In this document: piece after piece, positions 25,435 through 34,800 of the stretch
Layout: the number at the start of each line of letters is the position of its first letter
Position numbering within the stretch: position 1 is the stretch's first letter
Source of the DNA: an uncultured Bacteroidales bacterium
GTDB taxonomy: Bacteria > Bacteroidota > Bacteroidia > Bacteroidales > Paludibacteraceae
Length of the DNA: 40,499 nt
Direction of reading: 5' to 3'
Assembly (NCBI GenBank): GCA_946414805.1
Contig: CAMKPZ010000013.1
Location: 1 to 40,499, forward strand
Notes under the pieces: generated by a model
Told to the model about the DNA's origin: nothing
Databases searched by the model: none
The model's input: only the letters and a program-made list of their open reading frames with translations
Translations under genes and position numbers: made by a program

Positions 25435-26294
25435 AATTTGCCTTTTTTTATTGTTGCTTTGTGAGTCTTGGAAGTAAAAACTTTACCTCCTTCGCCTCGC
25501 TGCAACGCTTCATAAATCTTATCTATTTCCGCAAAATTGTACATGCGAAGATGTTCGTACAGGTCTACCAATTCCGCTTCGCGTGATTTTTTGTGTTCGA
25601 GAATATCTACATAACCTTGCATGTATTCCGCCGTTTGAGCGATGTGCTCAATCTCTGCCTTGGAGTAGTTTTTCAGTTGTTCACGGATCGCGTTTCGGGC
25701 AATGGAGGTGTCGCTGTTGGTTGAGTCGGTCACCCATTGCAGTCCTCTTTTGTCGCGCAGATAATGTTCAATATAGTCGCGTGTCGTGCACAGCAGCGGG
25801 CGTACTATAACTGCTCCTTCCGGCGCCATGGGATTAGGACTGATAGGACGCATTCCTGCCAATCCGCGGATGCCTGCTCCGCGTTTGAGGTTCAGCAGTA
25901 CGGTCTCCGCTTGGTCGTTCTGATGATGGGCAACAGCGACGGCTTGGCAACCCTCCGCCTGTGCCAGTTCATTAAACCATGCGTAGCGTAATTCTCTTGC
26001 TGCCATCTCGATACTGATGCCCTTTTCGCGCGCGTACAATAAGGTGTCGAACTCTTTTACCTCAAGCCGCACACCTGTTTTTTTGCAGTGCGCTCTCACG
26101 AAATGCTCATCCCGATTGCTCTCTTCGCCCCGCAGATGGAAATTACAATGCGCAGCGATGCACTCATAGCCTGCGCGTAACAGCACATCCAGCAGCGCTA
26201 CGCTGTCTGCGCCGCCGCTGAGAGCCACCAGTACCGGTCTGCCTTTCTCCAGCAATCCGCGATGGCGGATATATGTGCTTACTCTTCTTAACAC
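25416..26294 (-). CDS. tilS: tRNA(Ile)-lysidine synthase TilS (short form)
   Basis: TilS attaches lysine to C34 of the tRNA-Ile CAU anticodon so that it reads AUA. The N-type ATP pyrophosphatase P-loop SGGADS spans residues 26-31, with CIAAHCNFHLRGEESNRDE, VAVAHHQNDQAETVLLNLKRGAG (the family's HxxDDxxET-like segment) and WVTDSTNSD following. The protein is 292 residues, compared with about 430 in E. coli. It has the catalytic core but lacks a full-sized C-terminal tRNA-binding domain, like the shorter forms known from some bacteria. Its stop overlaps the aroE start, and it begins 1 bp after the ettA stop. Confidence 0.9.
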   Translation of the reverse strand: MLRRVSTYIRHRGLLEKGRPVLVALSGGADSVALLDVLLRAGYECIAAHCNFHLRGEESNRDEHFVRAHCKKTGVRLEVKEFDTLLYAREKGISIEMAARELRYAWFNELAQAEGCQAVAVAHHQNDQAETVLLNLKRGAGIRGLAGMRPISPNPMAPEGAVIVRPLLCTTRDYIEHYLRDKRGLQWVTDSTNSDTSIARNAIREQLKNYSKAEIEHIAQTAEYMQGYVDILEHKKSREAELVDLYEHLRMYNFAEIDKIYEALQRGEGGKVFTSKTHKATIKKGKLCVTTV

Positions 26295-26295
26295 C

Positions 26296-27969
26296 TTACA
26301 CTAATCCTCTGTAGCGTACGCGTTTCGGCTCTGCAGCATCTTCGCCCAGACGCATTTTCTTGTTCTCCTCGTATTCCGAATAACTGCCTTCGAACCAGAA
26401 TACCTTTCCGTCTCCTTCATATGCCAGGATATGCGTGCATATACGGTCGAGGAACCAGCGGTCGTGGCTGATCACTACAGCGCAGCCGGCGAAGTTCTCC
26501 AGACCTTCTTCCAGAGCACGCAGGGTGTTCACATCAATATCGTTGGTCGGCTCATCCAGTAGCAGTACGTTTGCTTCGCTCTTGAGTGTCAGCGCAAGAT
26601 GCAGACGGTTTCTCTCTCCTCCGGAGAGCACGCCGCATTTCTTCTCTTGGTCCGCTCCCGTGAAATTGAAACGGCTCAGGTATGCGCGGGCATTGATTTC
26701 TCTTCCTGCTACGCGGATAAACTCGGTGCCGCCGCTGATGGTCTCAAACACGCTCTTGTTGGGATCAATATCCGTGTGCTGTTGATCCACATAGCCGATT
26801 TTCACGGTCTCTCCGACGGAGAAGGTACCCTTGTCGGCCTTCTCGCTACCGATGATCATGCGGAAGAGGGTTGTCTTGCCGGCGCCGTTCGGACCGATCA
26901 CGCCCACAATGCCGTTAGGCGGAAGCACGAAATTAAGATCCTCAAAGAGCAATCTGTCGCCGAAAGACTTTGCTACGCCTTCGGCGTTGATAACCTTGTT
27001 GCCCAGCCGCGGGCCGTTCGGGATGAAGATCTCTAATTTCTCTTCGCGCTCTTTCTGTTCCTCGTTCAGCATCTTATCATATGCCTCCAGACGGGCTTTC
27101 TGTTTTGCGTGACGGGCTTTGGGCGCCATGTGGATCCATTCTAACTCGCGTTCGAGCGTCTTGCGGCGTTTGGAAGCCTGTTTCTCCTCCTGTGCCATGC
27201 GGGTTGTTTTCTGCTCCAGCCAGGACGAGTAATTGCCTTTCCATGGAATTCCTTCGCCTCGATCCAGCTCCAATATCCAACCGGCTACGTTATCCAGAAA
27301 ATACCGGTCGTGGGTGATACAGATCACTGTTCCGGCGTATTGCTGCAGGTGTTGCTCCAACCAGTCGATGGACTCTGCATCCAGATGGTTGGTCGGCTCG
27401 TCGAGCAGCAGCACATCGGGTTGCTGTAGCAATAATCGACAAAGAGCGACTCTTCTGCGCTCTCCTCCGGAGAGGGTAGTGACACTCGCGTCATCCGGCG
27501 GGCAACGCAAAGCATCCATCGCCCGATCGAGTTTCTGGTCTATATTCCATGCATCGGCGGCGTCCAGTTTGTCCTGCAGCTCTGCCTGACGCGCTAACAG
27601 CTTGTCGAAATCGGCATCCGGTTCGCCGAAAGCCATGTTGATCTCGTCGTACTCTTTCAACATGTCCATGATCGGCTGCACACCTTCCTGCACCACCTCG
27701 CGAACCGTCTTTGACGGATCAAGTTTAGGATCCTGCTCTAAGTATCCTACGCTGTAACCCGGACTCCACACTACCTCGCCCTGATATTCTTTCTCAATAC
27801 CGGCGATGATCTTCATCAGTGTTGATTTACCGGCGCCGTTCAGACCGATAATACCTATTTTCGCTCCGTAGAAGAAACTCAGGTAGATATTGTTCAACAC
27901 TCGTTTTTGCGGACCGAACGTCTTGCTCAGCCCTACCATTGAAAAAATAACTTTCTTATCGTCTGCCAT
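26296..27969 (-). CDS. ettA: Energy-dependent translational throttle protein EttA (ABC-F ATPase)
   Basis: This 557-residue ABC-F protein binds the ribosomal E site and gates elongation according to the ATP/ADP balance. It has two ABC domains. The first has Walker A GLNGAGKST (about 43-51), signature TLSGGERRRVAL and Walker B VLLLDEPTNHLD. The second has GPNGAGKTT (about 358), VLSGGERNRLHLAL and VLLLDEPTNDID. The linker between them carries the charged PtIM region (ARHAKQKARLEAYDKML). The length and the C-terminal RYRGLV are typical of EttA rather than of Uup or antibiotic-resistance ABC-F proteins. Its gap from tex is a 21-bp AT-rich junction repeat. Confidence 0.93.
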   Translation of the reverse strand: MADDKKVIFSMVGLSKTFGPQKRVLNNIYLSFFYGAKIGIIGLNGAGKSTLMKIIAGIEKEYQGEVVWSPGYSVGYLEQDPKLDPSKTVREVVQEGVQPIMDMLKEYDEINMAFGEPDADFDKLLARQAELQDKLDAADAWNIDQKLDRAMDALRCPPDDASVTTLSGGERRRVALCRLLLQQPDVLLLDEPTNHLDAESIDWLEQHLQQYAGTVICITHDRYFLDNVAGWILELDRGEGIPWKGNYSSWLEQKTTRMAQEEKQASKRRKTLERELEWIHMAPKARHAKQKARLEAYDKMLNEEQKEREEKLEIFIPNGPRLGNKVINAEGVAKSFGDRLLFEDLNFVLPPNGIVGVIGPNGAGKTTLFRMIIGSEKADKGTFSVGETVKIGYVDQQHTDIDPNKSVFETISGGTEFIRVAGREINARAYLSRFNFTGADQEKKCGVLSGGERNRLHLALTLKSEANVLLLDEPTNDIDVNTLRALEEGLENFAGCAVVISHDRWFLDRICTHILAYEGDGKVFWFEGSYSEYEENKKMRLGEDAAEPKRVRYRGLV

Positions 27970-27970
27970 A

Positions 27971-28004
27971 TGATTCGTAATTCGTAATTTTTAATTTTTA
28001 ATTC
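27971..28004. repeat. AT-rich junction repeat (TTTTTAATT / ATTCGTAATTCGTAA) between tex and ettA
   Basis: Contains ATTCGTAATTCGTAA followed by TTTTTAATTTTTAATTCCC. The 19-bp core ATTTTTAATTTTTAATTCC recurs inside the DUF1015 coding region (34056-34074). The right end overlaps the last codons of tex. A shared dispersed element is likely. Confidence 0.75.
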
Positions 28005-30087
28005 CCTTTAGGCTCAGCTGTATTCTGCCTCTTGCGCGGTCTATATCCACTACGCGCACCTGCACGTGCTGATGGAGTTTCACGATCTCCTGCGGGTTGT
28101 TAACACGCCGGTCTGCCATCTCGGAGATGTGTATCAATCCGTCTTTGTGTACGCCCAGATCCACGAAAGCGCCAAAAGCACTGATGTTCGTCACGATGCC
28201 AGGCAGCACCATTCCCGGCTGAAGGTCATCGATCGTGTGTACATGTTCGTCGAAATGAAACTCCTCTGTCTCGCCTCGCGGGTCACGACCGGGTTTGGCT
28301 AACTCGTTCATGATATCCGTCAGGGTAGGGAGGCCCACTTCGTCCGTGATATACCGGCGGATGTCAATCTGTTTGCGTTTCTCCTCGTCGGCTATCAGTT
28401 CGGCTACTGAGCATCCTTGGTCTTTCGCCATTCTCTCCACAAGCGCATAACTCTCCGGATGTACGGCACTGTTGTCCAAGGGGTTCTTTCCTTTCAGGCG
28501 CAGGAATCCGGCGGCCTGTTCAAAAGTCTTGTTGCCTAATTTCGGTACTTTCAGCAGTTCTTTCCTGCTGGTGAATGCGCCGTGCTCGGAGCGGTAATCC
28601 ACAATGCTCTGCGCCAGCGTAGGACCCAGACCGGAGATATAAGTCAACAGGTGTTTGCTGGCGGTATTCACATCTACGCCCACATAGTTTACTACGCTCT
28701 CTACCGTCTGCTGCAGGCTTTCGCGCAGTTCGGTCTGGTCCACATCGTGCTGGTATTGTCCCACACCGATTGCTTTGGGTTCGATCTTCACCAGTTCCGC
28801 TAACGGGTCAATCAGTCTCCGTCCGATGCTCACTGCGCCGCGAACCGTCACATCTTCGTCCGGGAACTCCTCGCGTGCAGTCTTGCTGGCGCTATAGACG
28901 GATGCTCCGGCTTCGCTCACTACGAATATCTGCGGTCTGAATTCTGAAGGCAGAAGGCTGATGGCTTCTCGTGCCATCTGCTCTGTCTCGCGGCTGGCGG
29001 TCCCGTTACCGATAGCGATTGCTTCGATCTTGTATTGCCGGACCAGTTCCTGCAGCCGTTTGGTGCTCTGCAGGTTATGCAGATAGATCACATCGTGCAT
29101 CACCAGATCGCCTTGCTCATTGAGCACAACGGTCTTGCATCCGGTGCGGAAACCCGGGTCCAAGGCCAACACTCTTTTCTGGCCTAACGGTGCGCCGAGC
29201 AGCAGTTGGCGCAGATTGTCCGCGAATACACGGATAGCTTCTGCGTCCGCCTTCTCTTTGGAGAGTGCCGCATACTCGGTTTCGATAGCCGGTTTGAGCA
29301 GCCTTTTGTAGCCGTCCTCCATCGCCAGTTCCACCTGATAGGCTGTGTCATTATCGGCGTGCAGCCATAGGCGGGCTAATTTGTCCAAGGCTTTCTCTGT
29401 GTCCGGAGAAATATCTACGCGAAGATAACCTTCGCTCTCCGCACGCCGGATGGCTAACAACTGATGGCTGCGGATGTGTTTCAGCGGAGCCTTGAAATCG
29501 AAATAGTCCTTGTAGTTCTGCGCCTCGGGTGTCTCGCTCTTGCCTTTTACCGCTTTGGTTGTCAGCAGGGCAGAGTAGTTAAACTCCCGCCGGATGGCAT
29601 TTCTGCTCTTCTCATCCTCCGCAATACGCTGCGCGATGATGTCCCGTGCGCCTTGCAGGTCTTCTTCCTTGTCCGGCAGTTTCATCGGGCGTTGCTTGAG
29701 GATCTCTTCGGCAAGGGGCAGCAGACCTTTCTCTACCGCGATGTCCGCACGGGTCTTGCGGTGCGGCTTGTACGGCAGATAGATATCTTCCAGTTCCGTT
29801 GCATCCCAACATTCGTCAATACGCGTACGCAACGCCGCGTCGGTATTGCCGAGCTCATCCAGCCGTGCATAGATTGTCTCTTTGCGTTTGGCGAGTTCCT
29901 GCAGTTTGGTGTACTGCGCCTGAACAGCCGCAATCTGCACTTCGTCCAGACTGCCGGTTTTCTCCTTGCGGTAACGCGCGATGAAAGGAATCGTGGCTCC
30001 TTCGTCTAACAGCGCTAATACGGCGGCTGTCTGCCGCTCACTGATATTAACGGTTCCGCTTATTATATGTGCAAAAAGTGTATGCAT
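27991..30087 (-). CDS. tex: Tex family RNA-binding transcription accessory protein
   Basis: This 698-residue protein of the Tex/Spt6-like family binds RNA and influences transcription. The N-terminal Tex domain (ISERQTAAVLALLDEGATIPFIARYRKEKTGSLDE, about 16-50) is followed by a YqgF/RuvC-like domain (LALDPGFRTGCKTVVLNEQG, about 310-330). Helix-hairpin-helix segments (YVGVDVNTASKHLLTYISGLGPTLAQ, about 470-495) precede a C-terminal S1 RNA-binding domain (GMVLPGIVTNISAFGAFVDLGVHKDGLIHIS, about 627-660). The start codon lies 41 bp inside the 3' end of folA, a larger overlap than elsewhere in the block. It is supported because the first residues already match the family. Confidence 0.93.
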   Translation of the reverse strand: MHTLFAHIISGTVNISERQTAAVLALLDEGATIPFIARYRKEKTGSLDEVQIAAVQAQYTKLQELAKRKETIYARLDELGNTDAALRTRIDECWDATELEDIYLPYKPHRKTRADIAVEKGLLPLAEEILKQRPMKLPDKEEDLQGARDIIAQRIAEDEKSRNAIRREFNYSALLTTKAVKGKSETPEAQNYKDYFDFKAPLKHIRSHQLLAIRRAESEGYLRVDISPDTEKALDKLARLWLHADNDTAYQVELAMEDGYKRLLKPAIETEYAALSKEKADAEAIRVFADNLRQLLLGAPLGQKRVLALDPGFRTGCKTVVLNEQGDLVMHDVIYLHNLQSTKRLQELVRQYKIEAIAIGNGTASRETEQMAREAISLLPSEFRPQIFVVSEAGASVYSASKTAREEFPDEDVTVRGAVSIGRRLIDPLAELVKIEPKAIGVGQYQHDVDQTELRESLQQTVESVVNYVGVDVNTASKHLLTYISGLGPTLAQSIVDYRSEHGAFTSRKELLKVPKLGNKTFEQAAGFLRLKGKNPLDNSAVHPESYALVERMAKDQGCSVAELIADEEKRKQIDIRRYITDEVGLPTLTDIMNELAKPGRDPRGETEEFHFDEHVHTIDDLQPGMVLPGIVTNISAFGAFVDLGVHKDGLIHISEMADRRVNNPQEIVKLHQHVQVRVVDIDRARGRIQLSLKGIKN

Positions 30088-30541
30088 ATGGGTTTTTGTC
30101 GTCTGCTTCGTGTCGCTCTGCGGAGGTCAGTTCCCATTCCTCCTCTTTGATCTCGGGGAAGAACGTGTCTGCGTCCTCCCAGCTATGATGGATCCGCGTG
30201 ATATAGAGTTTGTCGGCGTGCTCCATCATCTGGCGGTATACCATTCCGCCGCCGATGACGAATGCTTCTTCCTCTCCTTTGACAGCGTTGATCATTTCGT
30301 CCAGCGAGTAAACGGCTTCGGCACCTTCGAAAGCCTTGCCTTGCACATCCGTCAGCACGATATTACGGCGGTTGGGCAGGGGATGTTTGGGAAGCGAGAA
30401 GAATGTCCGCTCACCCATCATGACGGTCTTGCCGCTTGTGATCTGCTTGAAGTGCTTCAAGTCTTCCGGCATATGGCATAGCAGGTCGCCTTTCCTGCCT
30501 ATCGCATAATTCTCTGCTATAGCTACAATGATTGAAATCAT
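30047..30541 (-). CDS. folA: Dihydrofolate reductase
   Basis: This enzyme regenerates tetrahydrofolate with NADPH after thymidylate synthesis. The 164-residue form starts MISIIVAIAENYAIGRKGDLLCHMPEDLKHFK, with the M20-like loop and the active-site acidic residue in PEDL. GKTVMMGERTFFSLP and FVIGGGMVYRQ are the NADPH-binding elements. I chose the start at 30541 because canonical DHFR begins right here. The extra in-frame codons back to 30568 fall in an ATTGTGAATTGTGCATTG-type repeat and overlap the thyA stop. It pairs with thyA just upstream, the classical folate/thymidylate couple. Its last 41 bp overlap tex. Confidence 0.92.
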   Translation of the reverse strand: MISIIVAIAENYAIGRKGDLLCHMPEDLKHFKQITSGKTVMMGERTFFSLPKHPLPNRRNIVLTDVQGKAFEGAEAVYSLDEMINAVKGEEEAFVIGGGMVYRQMMEHADKLYITRIHHSWEDADTFFPEIKEEEWELTSAERHEADDKNPYAYTFCTYNKRNR

Positions 30542-30564
30542 AATTGTGAATTGTGCATTGTAAA

Positions 30565-31359
30565 TCACACTGACACCACTCCTGCAATGTGCGGGTGCGG
30601 ATCATAGCCCTCTAATTGGAAATCTTCGTACCGGAATCCGAACAGGTCTTTCACCTCCGGATTGATAATCATCTTCGGCAGCGGGCGCGGCTCACGCGTC
30701 AGCTGCAGTTTCACTTGCTCGAGGTGGTTCAAATAGATATGTGCGTCACCGAGCGTGTGTACAAAATCTCCGCATTGGAGCCCTGTCACTTGCGCTATCA
30801 TCTGGAGCAATAACGCGTACGAAGCGATATTAAAGGGTACGCCGAGGAATATATCCGCACTCCGTTGATAGAGTTGCAGACTCAGTCTGCCGTCCGCTAC
30901 ATAGAACTGGAAGAGGCAGTGGCAAGGCGGCAGCGCCATCTTCTCCACTTCCGCCACATTCCATGCGCTGACCATCATCCGCCGGCTGTCGGGGTTATGC
31001 TTGATCATCTCTACGAGATTGGCGATCTGGTCTATCGTTCCGCCGTTGTAATCGGGCCATGAACGCCACTGATGGCCGTACACAGGTCCCAACTCGCCGT
31101 TCTCGTCCGCCCATTCATTCCAGATCCGTACGCCGTGGTCCTGCAGATATTTGACATTCGTGTCGCCCTGCAAGAACCATAGCAACTCATAGATGATGGA
31201 TTTCAGATGCAGTTTCTTGGTGGTCAGGAGCGGAAAACCGTCCTCCATCTTGAATCGCATCTGGTGACCGAAGACGGAGATAGTACCTGTTCCGGTACGG
31301 TCATGTTTGATAGTGCCTTCTTCCAGCACCCGCTTGCATAAATCCAGATATTGTTTCAT
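30565..31359 (-). CDS. thyA: Thymidylate synthase ThyA
   Basis: ThyA methylates dUMP to dTMP using methylene-tetrahydrofolate. The protein is 264 residues, exactly the E. coli length. The nucleophile is C146 in [13 protein letters not shown]. The dUMP-binding motifs [51 protein letters not shown], and HIYLNHLEQ are intact, and the C-terminal AGVVSV is close to the usual tail. The start overlaps the porE stop by one base (TAATG). It is followed by folA, so the product and its cofactor recycling are co-expressed. Confidence 0.96.
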   Translation of the reverse strand: MKQYLDLCKRVLEEGTIKHDRTGTGTISVFGHQMRFKMEDGFPLLTTKKLHLKSIIYELLWFLQGDTNVKYLQDHGVRIWNEWADENGELGPVYGHQWRSWPDYNGGTIDQIANLVEMIKHNPDSRRMMVSAWNVAEVEKMALPPCHCLFQFYVADGRLSLQLYQRSADIFLGVPFNIASYALLLQMIAQVTGLQCGDFVHTLGDAHIYLNHLEQVKLQLTREPRPLPKMIINPEVKDLFGFRYEDFQLEGYDPHPHIAGVVSV

Positions 31360-33431
31360 TAATATAACTTATATGTCGTTTTCAGTACTTTGAATTCCGT
31401 CCGTCGGTTGATCTGGTTGCATATCTCCTGTTTGTCCGCCGGCAGGGACAGGATGAATGTCTCGTCGAGTGCCTGATCAACCGGAATGAACGGATATTGT
31501 TTGTTGAGCGCTTTGTCGCAAACAACCGGTTTGGTTTTGCCGTAACCCATCGGCGTGAGCCGTTCGCGCTCTATGCCGTGGGAGATGAGGTAGTCGCAGC
31601 AGCTCTGTGCACGTTTCTGCGAGAGCTCCAGGTTGAACTCCTCATTACCCTTGAGGTCGGTGTGTGCGGAGAGTTCAATCGTGATATTGGGATTGTCGTT
31701 CAGCATCTTTACGAGTTTCGCCAACTCTGCTTCCGAGGCTTGGGTCAGTTCCCACCGCCCGAACTCATAGAACACATTCTCCATCTTCACCGGCCGGCTG
31801 ATCGGGTTGAGGTTGAAATTCAGCACATATGTCTTGCTGTCCTTGAGATCGAACGTGTTCCATTGCTCTTTGGCGTTGAGGTGTCCCCGTGCCGAAGCAA
31901 GCATCACATATTTGACATCCTGTTTCAGCTTGATCTTGTAGGTTCCGTCCCGTCGGGCGTTGACTTTGCTGTTCGTGCCGTCCGAGCCTACGATGCGCAG
32001 CCGTGCTTCGGAGATCGGGTTGCCTGCTTCGTCACTCACCGTTCCTTCGGCATAGAACTCCATCTCCGGCAGCGTGAAGCGGTAGATCTTGTCGAGTCCT
32101 TTCTTGTCGCCGCGGTTGGAGGAGAAGAAGCCGTCCTGTGTGTTACCTGCGAAAGTGATTCCGAAATCATCGCCTGCACCGTTGAACGGCGTACCCATAT
32201 TAAAGAGCACCCAAACCACCGAGTCTTTGTTGGTCGTGTCGCGCGTGGCTTTGAAGATGTCCAGACCTCCGTAGCCCGGATGGCCGTCGCTGGCGAAATA
32301 CAGCGTGCCGTCCTCATGCACATACGGGTACATCTCATTGGCTGTGGTGTTGATACCCGGTCCCAGCGGCTGTGCATTCAGCCATTGATCGTCTTCCAGT
32401 TCCGCCATCCATATATCTTTGCCGCCTACGCCCCCGGGCGCATCGCTCACGAAATACAAGGTGTCGCCTGTTCTGTTCAGCGCGGGGTGACCTACCGTGA
32501 TCGAGCTGTCTGCAAAGAGCTTCACCTCCTGCGGTTCGCCCCATTCGCCGCTTGCCCGTTCGCTGCGGTAGATCTTTGCTCCCAGATCCTGGCCGTTGAT
32601 CGGTTTGGAGTAGGTGAAATACATCGTTCTGCCGTCCCGGCTGAAACAGCATACACCCATCTCCGCCGAACCGGCTTGTTTGCCGCCCGTGGAGTCGTTC
32701 TGCTGCTGTTCCTCCTCTCCGCCTCCGTAGAGTCCTTCCGCCAGTTCTATCTCCTCCCATTCTCCGGCTGCGTTCTTACGCGTCTGGTAGAGCTGGAAGA
32801 GCTGCTGACCGGTCACGTTGCTTGGCCGCTTCAGTTTCTTGGTGCCTTTCTGCTTCTCCTGACGGTTACTGGTGAACATCAGCGCGTCGCTTTCCGAACC
32901 GATAAACATCGGCGCAAAGTTGCTTGTCCGCTTTTCGTTGAACACCTTTGCTTCGTTTATCCTGTACCGGCTTGCTTCCCGTTTCCATTGATCAACGGTA
33001 GCGCAGGCGTATTTGCCTGCTTGCGCCACATAGTCGTCCGGATGGGCCTCCAGATAGAGGTCGTAGTATTTGGCGGCGTCTTTGTATTTGCCCTGGTATT
33101 GCAGCGCTTGTGCGGCGTGCAGGAAGACCGTGGAGTCCTGCATCTGGTATTTACATCGCAGCGCACTCTGATAGCAGGTGGAGGCTCTCGGATTGTTCAG
33201 GATCCGGTAGCACTCGCCCTGACGGTACGCCACATAGCCTTTGAACTCCCTGTCTTTCTTGCTGCTCAACCGTCCGTAGCATTGCTTGTAGATGTCTGCG
33301 GCGGTGAAATACTCACCGATCGCATATTTCTTGTCCGCCTGCTTGATCCGTTGCTGCACACTGCAACCCGGCAGGCAGAAAACTGCGATGCACAGTACAG
33401 TAAGGAATAATATGTTTTTTAAACCCTTCAA
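31359..33431 (-). CDS. porE: PorE-like type IX secretion lipoprotein (TPR + beta-propeller + CRD + OmpA)
   Basis: This 690-residue lipoprotein (lipobox LPGC, C23) has the four-part layout described for PorE. TPRs cover about 30-150 ([32 protein letters not shown]). A WD40/PD40-like propeller covers about 165-430, with repeats such as [42 protein letters not shown] and [20 protein letters not shown] carboxypeptidase-regulatory-like domain lies at about 435-530 ([23 protein letters not shown]), and the C-terminal OmpA domain contains [24 protein letters not shown], which should bind peptidoglycan. PorE is thought to link the T9SS outer-membrane complex to the cell wall. A Q/E/G-rich loop ([17 protein letters not shown]) interrupts the propeller. 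Other OmpA/TPR proteins share this layout, so PorE identity is likely but not certain. Confidence 0.8.
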   Translation of the reverse strand: MKGLKNILFLTVLCIAVFCLPGCSVQQRIKQADKKYAIGEYFTAADIYKQCYGRLSSKKDREFKGYVAYRQGECYRILNNPRASTCYQSALRCKYQMQDSTVFLHAAQALQYQGKYKDAAKYYDLYLEAHPDDYVAQAGKYACATVDQWKREASRYRINEAKVFNEKRTSNFAPMFIGSESDALMFTSNRQEKQKGTKKLKRPSNVTGQQLFQLYQTRKNAAGEWEEIELAEGLYGGGEEEQQQNDSTGGKQAGSAEMGVCCFSRDGRTMYFTYSKPINGQDLGAKIYRSERASGEWGEPQEVKLFADSSITVGHPALNRTGDTLYFVSDAPGGVGGKDIWMAELEDDQWLNAQPLGPGINTTANEMYPYVHEDGTLYFASDGHPGYGGLDIFKATRDTTNKDSVVWVLFNMGTPFNGAGDDFGITFAGNTQDGFFSSNRGDKKGLDKIYRFTLPEMEFYAEGTVSDEAGNPISEARLRIVGSDGTNSKVNARRDGTYKIKLKQDVKYVMLASARGHLNAKEQWNTFDLKDSKTYVLNFNLNPISRPVKMENVFYEFGRWELTQASEAELAKLVKMLNDNPNITIELSAHTDLKGNEEFNLELSQKRAQSCCDYLISHGIERERLTPMGYGKTKPVVCDKALNKQYPFIPVDQALDETFILSLPADKQEICNQINRRTEFKVLKTTYKLY

Positions 33432-33437
33432 TGAGAA

Positions 33438-33472
33438 ATAATTTTAATTCGTAATTCTTAATTTATAATTCA
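33438..33472. repeat. AT-rich junction repeat between DUF1015 and porE
   Basis: TAATTTTAATTCGTAATTC followed by TTAATTTATAATTCATTCG fills the 38-bp gap and reaches the DUF1015 stop codon. It shares the AATTCGTAATT element with 27971-28004 and, as its complement, with 6541-6572. Confidence 0.65.
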
Positions 33473-34774
33473 TTCGTCCAGACTGTGAACCACCAGACCG
33501 CTGCGCAGTTTGGGTTCAAACCATGTTGTCTTGGGCGGCATAATGTTTCCGCTGTCGGCGATGTCGATGATCTGTTGCATGGTCACGGGGTAGAGCGCCA
33601 GCGCCATCTTCATCTCGCCGCTGTCCACTCTGCGCTGCAGTTCGCCCAAGCCGCGGATGCCGCCTACGAAATCGATCCGTTTGTCGCGGCGCAGGTCTTT
33701 GATACCCAGGATCTTGTCCAGGATCAGATTGCTGGAGATCGTTACATCCAGTACGCCGATCGGATCGCTGTCGTTGTATCGTCCTTCTCTGGCGGTCAGC
33801 GAGTACCATTTGCCGCCGAGATACAGCGAGAAGTTATGGAGCCCTTTGGGGCGTACTTCCCTGCAATCCGTCGATATTTCGATATCCCGGTATTCCGATA
33901 TCTCGAAGTCTTCCTCCAGCGCTTTGAGGAACTCCTCTTCGCTCAGCCCGTTCAGGTCTTTCACCACGCGGTTGTAATCGATGATATTGAGCTGGTTGTC
34001 CGGGAAGCACACAGCCAGGAAGAACTCGTACTCGGGATCTTTAATTTTTAATTTTTCATTTTTAATTTTTAATTCCTTTCCCACGCCGGCTGCTGCTGCA
34101 CTGCGGTGATGGCCGTCTGCAATATACATTGCCGGAATCGTTGCAAAGATATCCGTAATACGGTCGATGACCGCTTTGTCCTTGATCACCCAGAACGTGT
34201 GACGGAAACCTTCCGGAGCCGCTACGAAATCGTACTCGGGCTGACCCTTGCATACCTCTGCTACGATCTGATCCAGATCATCGCGGTGGGGGTAGGCGAA
34301 GAATACCGGCTCCATGTTGGCGTTCAGCACGCGCACATGCTTCATGCGGTCTTCCTCTTTGTCCTTGCGCGTCAGCTCATGCTTCTTGATCCGTCCCTCC
34401 AGATAGTCATCCACCCACGCGCCGACCACGAGTCCGTATTGCGTCTTGTCTTTCTGACTGCTGATGGCGGACGGCTGATTGCCTAAGATCGACTGCGCAT
34501 AGACATAATAGTGCTCTTCGGGATCCTGTACGAGCCATCCCTCTTTGCGGAATTTCGCCAACTGCTCTTTGGCAGCCTCGTACACCCGCGGGTCATGCTC
34601 GTCCGTACCGGGCTCAAAATTGATCTCGGGCTTGATGATATGATAGAGCGATTTCTCGTTACCTGCCGCTTCTGCGCGCGCTTCCTCCGAGTTCAGCACG
34701 TCGTATGGACGGCTGCTTACTTCCTCCACCAGCTCTTTCGGCGGACGGATTCCTTTGAATGGTTTGATTTTCAT
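33470..34774 (-). CDS. DUF1015 family protein carrying two in-frame repeat insertions
   Basis: This protein of about 434 residues belongs to the DUF1015 family (PF06245), which in Bacteroidetes begins near IKPFKGIRPPKELVEEVSSRPYDVL as here. The central AMYIADGHHRSAAAAGVGK motif and the C-terminal PKTTWFEPKLRSGLVVHSL are typical. The function is unknown; the family is often near serine-biosynthesis genes, and serC lies 5.6 kb away on the other strand. I prefer the start at 34774 (MKIKPF) over the in-frame ATG at 34786. Two segments look foreign. LKIKNEKLKIKD comes from an AT-rich repeat at 34041-34074, directly after the conserved GHHRSAAAAGVGKE motif. GNQPSAISSQ comes from a CAGTCAGC-type repeat at 34459-34486. 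Both keep the frame. Confidence 0.83.
   Translation of the reverse strand: MKIKPFKGIRPPKELVEEVSSRPYDVLNSEEARAEAAGNEKSLYHIIKPEINFEPGTDEHDPRVYEAAKEQLAKFRKEGWLVQDPEEHYYVYAQSILGNQPSAISSQKDKTQYGLVVGAWVDDYLEGRIKKHELTRKDKEEDRMKHVRVLNANMEPVFFAYPHRDDLDQIVAEVCKGQPEYDFVAAPEGFRHTFWVIKDKAVIDRITDIFATIPAMYIADGHHRSAAAAGVGKELKIKNEKLKIKDPEYEFFLAVCFPDNQLNIIDYNRVVKDLNGLSEEEFLKALEEDFEISEYRDIEISTDCREVRPKGLHNFSLYLGGKWYSLTAREGRYNDSDPIGVLDVTISSNLILDKILGIKDLRRDKRIDFVGGIRGLGELQRRVDSGEMKMALALYPVTMQQIIDIADSGNIMPPKTTWFEPKLRSGLVVHSLDE
34041..34074. repeat. AT-rich repeat inside the DUF1015 coding region
   Basis: Four near-copies of TTTTTAATT (TTAATTTTTAATTTTTCATT, then TTTTAATTTTTAATTCC) are read through as LKIKNEKLKIKD. 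The 19-bp core is identical to part of the tex-ettA junction repeat, so the same element appears both between genes and in a gene. Confidence 0.8.
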
Positions 34775-34800
34775 AGTATCAATCAATCATAAATTGTCAA

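Noticed and set aside
31497..33410. Plus-strand open frame of 637 codons antisense to the porE-like gene
   Set aside because: It is the mirror of a well-supported gene with coherent domains. The translation is rich in V, F, R and H and shows no family motif, and long antisense frames are expected from the codon use here.
34145..34152. Minus-strand -7-like box (TATCTTTG) inside the DUF1015 gene
   Set aside because: No TTTG-like -33 element lies 19-21 bp upstream, and the site is within conserved coding sequence.
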